Positions 6,548-11,151 of a DNA stretch of 11,151 nucleotides are shown here, in pieces. Source of the stretch: Smithellaceae bacterium (lineage in GTDB: Bacteria; Desulfobacterota; Syntrophia; Syntrophales; Smithellaceae); NCBI GenBank assembly GCA_028701435.1, contig JAQVQT010000005.1, positions 1-11,151 of the forward strand. The letters run 5' to 3'. The translations under genes were made by a program, and so were the position numbers. How positions within the stretch are numbered: the stretch's first letter is position 1; each line of letters starts with the position of its first letter. A model generated the notes under the pieces. That model saw only the letters and a program-made list of their open reading frames with translations. It made no database searches and was not told the origin of the DNA.

Positions 6548-6599
6548 GAGCATCCGGGCCACAACCGTCGGGAATCCACTGAAAAAAGGGAGCCGTGTT

Positions 6600-7364
6600 T
6601 CAGCACGTATCCGGTGAGACAACTTTCACGTAGCGCCATCCCATGTAAACCGCCACCAGAACAAAAATCCAGCGCAGAGGGTCTTCCGGAATAAATTGAG
6701 CGATGCCGGCGCCGGCAAAGGTGCCCAGCACAATGCCCGGCACCATGCTGAAAAGCAGTTTGCCCGCCACATTGTCCAGTTTCCAGTGCGTGAAAGCGCC
6801 GACGAATCCTGAAGGAACCATGACCAGGAGAGCGGTGCCCTGCGCGACATGCTGCGTAAAACCCCCCAGCAGGATCATGGCGGGAATCATGATGGTGCCG
6901 CCGCCGATCCCCATCAATCCGGAAAGAAATCCAGTGGCGGCGCCCGTCGCGACCAGGGCAATATTGGAAACAGCGTCGGGCAGGACGCCGATCCAATCGG
7001 CGAGGAAGGGCTTCAAAAGCAAAAGCGCGGAGCAAAAAATTAAAAACCCGCCAAAAAATTTTTTCAATTTCCAGTCCGGCAGCCGGTCGGCCAGGCGGGC
7101 GCCCGCCGCGGCCAGCAGCATGGCCGGAACCGCCAGCAGGAGGGCCGCCTTCCAGTCCACCTGTCCGTGCAGTCCGTACGAGAGGCCCCCGCTGATTCCC
7201 GTAAAAATCAAAACCACCAAGGATGTGCCGTGCGCGCGGCACTGATCCACGCGGAGCAGCTCCACCAGCAGGGGAACCATGATGATTCCGCCGCCGATTC
7301 CGATCAGGCCGCCGAAACAACCCGCGGCAAGACCGATGGCAAAGCTGATCCAATGTGTTTTCAT
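6600..7364 (-). CDS. TSUP-family permease (TauE/SafE, UPF0721)
   Basis: This is a 254-residue inner-membrane protein of the TSUP family (sulfite exporter TauE/SafE type). Characterised members move sulfite, sulfonates or other organic anions. The family's internal duplication is clear: GGLIGIGGGIIMVPLL at residues 18-33 recurs as SGLMGIGGGTIMIPAM at 148-162. Each copy starts a half with about four hydrophobic helices. Length and helix pattern are normal. The ATG at 7364 opens directly into the first helix (MKTHWISFAIGLAAG). The upstream AGCGGGG is only a modest ribosome site. It lies 66 nt after the efflux permease gene on the same strand, so it may be the last gene of the murI-thyX run. The substrate cannot be told. 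The DNA of 7365-7430 shows no strong promoter by eye. Confidence 0.92.
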   Translation of the reverse strand: MKTHWISFAIGLAAGCFGGLIGIGGGIIMVPLLVELLRVDQCRAHGTSLVVLIFTGISGGLSYGLHGQVDWKAALLLAVPAMLLAAAGARLADRLPDWKLKKFFGGFLIFCSALLLLKPFLADWIGVLPDAVSNIALVATGAATGFLSGLMGIGGGTIMIPAMILLGGFTQHVAQGTALLVMVPSGFVGAFTHWKLDNVAGKLLFSMVPGIVLGTFAGAGIAQFIPEDPLRWIFVLVAVYMGWRYVKVVSPDTC

Positions 7365-7430
7365 GGTTTACCCCGCTTTCAAAAATAAACGCCAACGCCG
7401 TACCCGATCATACGGATCGCCGCCTGAAAA

Positions 7431-8804
7431 TCAAGCCTTATGTACGCGCCCGCGCGCCAGCGAAGCCGCAATGCCCACCGCGCAAAGGATGGCCAGAATC
7501 ATAAAAATGATTTTCGCGCTCGCGATCAACAGCGCGCCGTTTTCGTGGTCAATGCCGTGGCTGCCGATCATCCAGGCGAAAACCAGCATGGCAATGCCCA
7601 TGCTCAGCATTTGCCCCACCATTCGCATGGTCGCCTGCGTCGCGGACGCGATGCCGTAAAATTTGCCGTCCACGGCGCTCATGACGGCGTTGACGTTGGG
7701 AGAAGAAAAAAGCGCAAAGCCGATCCCCAGAAGCGCCAGGCAAAACACGATCCCCCCAAGCGTCGTGTCCGCGGTGATGAAAATCAAACCGGCAAGCCCG
7801 ACGACCGTGATCGACATGCCGATGGAGGAAATGATCCGGGGTTCGTAGCGGTCGGACAGGCGCCCGGCCAGCGGAGAGAAAACCGCCTGGAGCAGAGGTT
7901 CGATGACCAGCACAAATCCGGTCTGGGAAGGCGTGAGTCCTTTGACGTGCTGCAGATAAAGACTCAGCAGGAAAGTGATCGCGAAGGTGGCGCTGTAATG
8001 GATCAGGGCGGCCAGATTGGAGAAGGCAAACACCCGGTTGCCCATGAACAGATGAAGATGGATGAGGGGAGAACGATTGGTCAGCTGCCGTCGAATGAAA
8101 AAAACAAAAAAGATTCCGCCCGCAAAAATAAGAAATGCGCCGCGGCACGAGGGCAACTGCGAAAAGCCGTACATCAGGGAAAACAGCGCCGCCGCGTAGA
8201 GAAAGGAGCCGCCCAGATCAAAAGACTCCCCCGCCGCGGACGGTTTATCCTTCTCTATCCGAAAGGCCAGCCCCGCGGCGGCCGTTCCCAGGAGGGCGTT
8301 GGCGATAAAAATGGCCGGCCATCCGAAATGCTGGGTGAGCAGGCCGCCGATAAAAGGACCGGCGGTGAGGCCGGTGTAAACGGCGGCGATATTGATGCCC
8401 AGCATTTTGCCCCGTTCACCGGCGGGATAGGCGGAAACCAGAAGGGCCGTGCCCGTGCTGAAGATCATCGCGGCGCCGATTCCCTGAACGACGCGCAGGG
8501 CTATAAAAAGGCCTTCCGTATCCGGCCAGACGCAGAAAAGCGAGGAAAGGGAAAAAATCAGCGAGCCGGAAAGAAAGAATATTCTGCGTCCGAAAAGATC
8601 CGCCAGACGCCCCACCGGCAGCAGCATGATGGCCGAAGCCAGAAGGAAGGAAGACGCCACCCAGCTCAGGGAAAGCGCGTCCATGGAAAAATCCCGGCCG
8701 ATGGCGGGAAGGGCGACATTCACGGACGACCCCATGAAGGGCGTCGTAAACGAGCTGATCGTGGTGGCAAAAAGAACAATGGGAAGTTTTCTCGGAGTGG
8801 TCAT
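7431..8804 (-). CDS. DHA2-type major facilitator, probable multidrug/H+ antiporter (EmrB/QacA-like)
   Basis: This is a 457-residue inner-membrane carrier with hydrophobic segments consistent with the 14-helix DHA2 family. VNVALPAIGRDF at 28-39 followed by LSWVASSFLLASA is the typical first-helix region of EmrB/QacA-like exporters. Motif A is GRLADLFGRR at 65-74. The antiporter motif C is GLTAGPFIGG at 145-154, which points to proton-coupled export rather than uptake. A second motif A-like GRLSDRYEPR is at 314-323. The substrate is unknown. I chose the ATG at 8804. The frame extends to TTG 8864, but that would overlap thyX and add 20 proline- and charge-rich residues. The Shine-Dalgarno (GGGAC) is weak. 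It begins 22 nt after the thyX stop, so translation may depend on coupling. No membrane-fusion or outer-membrane partner gene is next to it. Confidence 0.9.
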   Translation of the reverse strand: MTTPRKLPIVLFATTISSFTTPFMGSSVNVALPAIGRDFSMDALSLSWVASSFLLASAIMLLPVGRLADLFGRRIFFLSGSLIFSLSSLFCVWPDTEGLFIALRVVQGIGAAMIFSTGTALLVSAYPAGERGKMLGINIAAVYTGLTAGPFIGGLLTQHFGWPAIFIANALLGTAAAGLAFRIEKDKPSAAGESFDLGGSFLYAAALFSLMYGFSQLPSCRGAFLIFAGGIFFVFFIRRQLTNRSPLIHLHLFMGNRVFAFSNLAALIHYSATFAITFLLSLYLQHVKGLTPSQTGFVLVIEPLLQAVFSPLAGRLSDRYEPRIISSIGMSITVVGLAGLIFITADTTLGGIVFCLALLGIGFALFSSPNVNAVMSAVDGKFYGIASATQATMRMVGQMLSMGIAMLVFAWMIGSHGIDHENGALLIASAKIIFMILAILCAVGIAASLARGRVHKA

Positions 8805-8826
8805 GGGTCCCGTCTCAGGAAAGGGG

Positions 8827-10299
8827 TTACTTTCCGGAAAAGGTTTTTTGATGGAGCGCGGCAAAGCCGTCCTTGCCGCAGGCCATCATCAGCGTCAGCG
8901 GCATGAGGCGTCGCGCCTGCCGGAGCATCTTTTCCGACAGATTCCGGATATCCCACTGGGCGTGCGCGTCCGCCCGCAGGCGGGAGAGATGATAAAGCTC
9001 CCGGGCATTGAATTTCATGAGCACCCGCCTGCGGTGCGCGTTGGTCAGCAGATACGGCGGCGCCGACGGCAGCTTATGCCGAATGCGATCCTGCGCCCTT
9101 TCGGTCGCCCGCATGACGGCCATGAAGTCTTTCTGCAGGCCGGCGGCACGCACGGAGGGCGGAACGGTCACCCCCAGCCGGGGGTCGTAGTCCTGGGCGA
9201 TGACGGTGGCCATACGGTGGCGCTTCAACTGGGCAAAGCAGCTCGCGCTGACCACCAGCTCATATTGAAGATCGATGTTCTCCAGTTCTCTCAACGCGGC
9301 GTCGTAGGGCTGCATATTTTCAAACACGGTTCGGAGCAAACCTTTCAGCTCTCGTTCGTTCAGTCGGGCGGCCCGACTCAGGCACTGTCCGTAGCTTCGG
9401 CCGGAGGACGCAAACAAAAGCGCGGCGGCGGCCTGCCGGTCCGCGCCGGATGTCGCGGACACGAGTCGAACGTCGGAGATTTTTTCACGGCCCGCCTTCG
9501 CCGGTTCTTCTGCCAGAAGGGTTTCGGCCCTGGCCCGAAGCCGAGGCCGGGTCAGACGGTCGTACTCCGTGGCCCGGGTATAGCGGATCAGCGACGGCGC
9601 GATTTCCCGGGTCGCGTCATAGAGCTTCCCGCTGAAAAGCTGCGCCTCCGCGAGCGGCAGAGAGGCCAGCCGGCGCAGCATCAGCTCCAGATTGCGGGCG
9701 TTGATCGTCATGCCCAGCTGCGTCTGAGTGGCCAGCGCGATGGCGTAGCGCGCGTCTTCCTTGGCCCAGCCCTCCAGGAGCAGGCGGTTGGCGGGATTTT
9801 CGGCCAGTTCCGGATTTTGTTCAAAGACCCGGGGCCGAAGCCGCTGGTAGAGATCATGGTAAAAATCGTTTTGCAGCCGGACCGTTTCGACAAAGATTTC
9901 CTTCATTTTCGCCCCGGCGATTTCTTCGGGCACAACGAAGTCCCGGTCAAACAGAACATAGCGCTGGGATTTTTCCGTATAGGAGCACAGGCGGAATTTT
10001 TCGATTTCTTCGACGAGCAGGCGGGAAACGCCGATGACGTCGATATTGAAGACGGCATGCTCGGCCACCGAGCTGTGGCCCATTGCAAAAACGATATTCC
10101 GGTTGGATCGGCGGGCTTTTTCCACTTCGGCCCGGGCGTCGACGCGCAGTTGATCGACGGATTTGGGGCTGCGGCTGATGCGGGCGTAGGCGGCGGAAAG
10201 CGTTTCCGGCGTAATGTCCTGCTTCAGCCCGCTCTTGTCGCGAAGTTCACGGATCCAATCATAATCGACGTTGTAACCGGCCAACAGCACCTTCATCAT
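8827..10299 (-). CDS. thyX: Long two-domain flavin-dependent thymidylate synthase (ThyX family)
   Basis: ThyX makes dTMP from dUMP with FAD, NAD(P)H and methylene-tetrahydrofolate. This protein (490 residues from ATG 10299; numbering below counts one extra Met) is about twice the usual ThyX length and contains two ThyX-like halves. In the N-half, MGHSSVAEHAVF (74-85) and SRLLVEEIEKFRLCSYTEKSQRY (split over 93-115) match the ThyX core; NARNLELMLRRL is at 201-212. In the C-half, FAQLKRHRMATVIAQDY (356-372), PPSV (381-384), FNARELYHLSRLR (431-443) and AQWDIR (448-453) match again. The signature RHRxxSxNExSxRY is split: the N-half keeps S-x-x-E-x-S-x-R-Y but has KFR for RHR; the C-half keeps RHR but loses the rest. 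GAGG sits 5 nt before ATG 10299 and 8 nt before ATG 10296; either could be used. The start overlaps the murI stop (TGATG). Confidence 0.9.
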   Translation of the reverse strand: MMKVLLAGYNVDYDWIRELRDKSGLKQDITPETLSAAYARISRSPKSVDQLRVDARAEVEKARRSNRNIVFAMGHSSVAEHAVFNIDVIGVSRLLVEEIEKFRLCSYTEKSQRYVLFDRDFVVPEEIAGAKMKEIFVETVRLQNDFYHDLYQRLRPRVFEQNPELAENPANRLLLEGWAKEDARYAIALATQTQLGMTINARNLELMLRRLASLPLAEAQLFSGKLYDATREIAPSLIRYTRATEYDRLTRPRLRARAETLLAEEPAKAGREKISDVRLVSATSGADRQAAAALLFASSGRSYGQCLSRAARLNERELKGLLRTVFENMQPYDAALRELENIDLQYELVVSASCFAQLKRHRMATVIAQDYDPRLGVTVPPSVRAAGLQKDFMAVMRATERAQDRIRHKLPSAPPYLLTNAHRRRVLMKFNARELYHLSRLRADAHAQWDIRNLSEKMLRQARRLMPLTLMMACGKDGFAALHQKTFSGK

Positions 10300-10310
10300 C
10301 AAAGCCTCAC
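10297..10310 (-). promoter_or_regulatory. murI/thyX coupling site: Shine-Dalgarno with TGATG overlap
   Basis: On the minus strand GTGAGG (10310-10305) is followed by the murI stop TGA (10301-10299), whose last base is the A of the thyX ATG (10299-10297). A second in-frame ATG follows at 10296. The ribosome site therefore lies within the last murI codons, an arrangement that usually couples translation of the two genes. Confidence 0.75.
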
Positions 10311-11105
10311 CATTTCAATGCGCGGCAGCGTCCGGCCGAGAAAGCGTTCGCCGATGGTCTGAAAACGATACGGCACATCGCTGACGCAAAAAAGATGCTC
10401 CGGAGGCCGGCGGCCCGTGTTGCCCAGATTTTTTTCTTGGATCAGGCCCGCGGCGATGTCGGCCATGGCTTCCGCCGAATCGATCAGCCGGACCTGCCCG
10501 CCCGTGATGTCCTGAAAGAGGGGTTTGAGAAGCGGATAATGCGTGCAGCCGAGAACCAGCGTGTCCACGCCTTCGGCCATGACGGGCTTTAGGTATTCCA
10601 GAGCGACGAGCCGTGTAGCCGGATGATCGAACCAGCCTTCCTCCACCAGCGGAACAAACAGGGGGCACGCCTGCGAAAAAACCTTCGCGTCCCGGTCCAG
10701 CAGATGAATGGCCCTGGCATAGGCGTTCGAGTTGATCGTGGCGGGCGTTCCAATCACGCCGATGGCTTTGCTCTGCGTCCGGTCAACCGCGATTTTTGCG
10801 CTGGCTTCGATCACTTCCAGCACCGGCACGGGCGAAAGATCCCGAATCGCCTGATAGGCGACCGCCGCCATGGTGTTGCAGGCAACGATCAGCAGTTTGA
10901 CGTCCTTTTTCAACAGGAACTCAACGATTTGCAGCGCGTAGCGGTTGATGGCCTCCACCGATTTGACGCCGTAAGGCACACGCGCCGTATCCCCGAAATA
11001 GATGATATTTTCAAAAGGGAGCCGTTCCATGAGAGAACGCACCACGGTCAGTCCGCCGATGCCGGAATCAAAAACGCCGATCGCCTGATGGGTCTGGATA
11101 TTCAT
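10299..11105 (-). CDS. murI: Glutamate racemase MurI
   Basis: MurI converts L- to D-glutamate in the cytoplasm for the second position of the peptidoglycan stem peptide. The 268-residue length is normal. All family signatures are present: FDSGIGGLTV at residues 12-21 (Asp13 and Ser14), GDTARVPYG at 38-46, the first catalytic cysteine Cys76 in VACNTMA, GTPATI at 119-124, CPLFVPLVEEG at 147-157, and the second catalytic Cys187 with His189 in GCTHYPLL. The usual VIEPG-like segment reads VIEASAK at 98-104, a common type of variation. I chose the ATG at 11105. The frame extends to TTG 11129, which would add 8 residues absent from the family. The upstream GAGAGAAGAG is a mediocre ribosome site. It is the first gene of the right-hand run inside the window; only 46 bp upstream are visible, so its promoter may lie outside. 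Confidence 0.97.
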   Translation of the reverse strand: MNIQTHQAIGVFDSGIGGLTVVRSLMERLPFENIIYFGDTARVPYGVKSVEAINRYALQIVEFLLKKDVKLLIVACNTMAAVAYQAIRDLSPVPVLEVIEASAKIAVDRTQSKAIGVIGTPATINSNAYARAIHLLDRDAKVFSQACPLFVPLVEEGWFDHPATRLVALEYLKPVMAEGVDTLVLGCTHYPLLKPLFQDITGGQVRLIDSAEAMADIAAGLIQEKNLGNTGRRPPEHLFCVSDVPYRFQTIGERFLGRTLPRIEMVRL

Positions 11106-11151
11106 GCTCTTCTCTCGTGTCCCGGTCAATCAACCGTCTTGCAGCAAGCTG

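Noticed and set aside
6388..7395. A 335-codon minus-strand frame across the TSUP gene and the junction
   Set aside because: It is the frame-shifted shadow of the TSUP gene, full of Arg and His. The 254-codon frame carries the duplicated GIGGG repeats.
8805..8864. Longer start (TTG 8864) for the DHA2 permease
   Set aside because: It overlaps the end of thyX and adds a Pro-rich stretch with no family counterpart; the ATG at 8804 fits family length.
7440..8906. A 488-codon open frame on the plus strand
   Set aside because: It is antisense to the DHA2 permease. Its product is very rich in Lys, Arg, Gly and Gln, which is the usual mirror of a hydrophobic membrane protein.
8626..10362. A 578-codon open frame on the plus strand
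   Set aside because: It is antisense to thyX, which has clear family motifs in both halves. The predicted protein is rich in Arg, Gly, Pro and His and resembles no family, as expected for the complement of a GC-rich gene.
1..11151. CRISPR arrays, tRNA or rRNA genes, transposons or phage genes
   Set aside because: No regularly spaced repeats, cloverleaf-like segments, transposase motifs or integrase motifs were seen on either strand.

Overview
The window is a moderately GC-rich, densely packed bacterial chromosome segment. It carries eleven protein genes, one of them cut by the left edge. I see no RNA gene, CRISPR array, insertion sequence or attachment site. The gene content suggests a Gram-negative member of the Desulfobacterota (former Deltaproteobacteria, Syntrophus/Smithella-like). 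The clues are a DapL-type diaminopimelate route, a MinD/FlhG-like ATPase beside a J-like/HTH_25 protein, a SpoIID/LytB-domain protein without an obvious sporulation context, and a long two-domain ThyX. This placement is inference from gene families, not from a marker gene.

Layout. (1) Left block, minus strand, about 3478 down to 1: MinD-like P-loop ATPase, degenerate J-domain + HTH protein, metallo-beta-lactamase-fold hydrolase, dapF and the start of dapL. The spacing is tight (40, 13, 71 and 17 nt), so this is probably one operon. (2) Middle block, plus strand, 3711-6472: a SpoIID/LytB-type protein and an AmpG/PAT-like major facilitator, 53 nt apart. It is divergent from block 1 across a 232-bp intergenic region that holds a plausible promoter for each direction. 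(3) Right block, minus strand, about 11105 down to 6600: murI, two-domain thyX, a DHA2-type efflux permease and a TSUP (TauE/SafE) permease. murI and thyX are linked by a TGATG stop/start overlap and the rest lie close together. Blocks 2 and 3 converge on 6473-6599, which contains hairpins.

How the genes fit together. Peptidoglycan metabolism recurs on both strands. DapL and DapF make LL- and then meso-diaminopimelate, and MurI makes D-glutamate, both for the stem peptide. The SpoIID-type protein belongs to a glycan-cleaving family. The AmpG-like permease belongs to a family that imports muropeptides. ThyX supplies dTMP. The two right-hand permeases are probably an exporter and an anion/sulfur-compound transporter of unknown substrate.

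Best leads. One is the MinD-like ATPase paired with a J-like protein whose HPD motif reads QPG and which carries a RodZ-type HTH domain, upstream of diaminopimelate genes. The other is the ThyX protein, in which the signature motif is divided between two homologous halves, each degenerate at different positions. Both rest on motif reading by eye. I found no clearly new multi-gene defence or mobile system.
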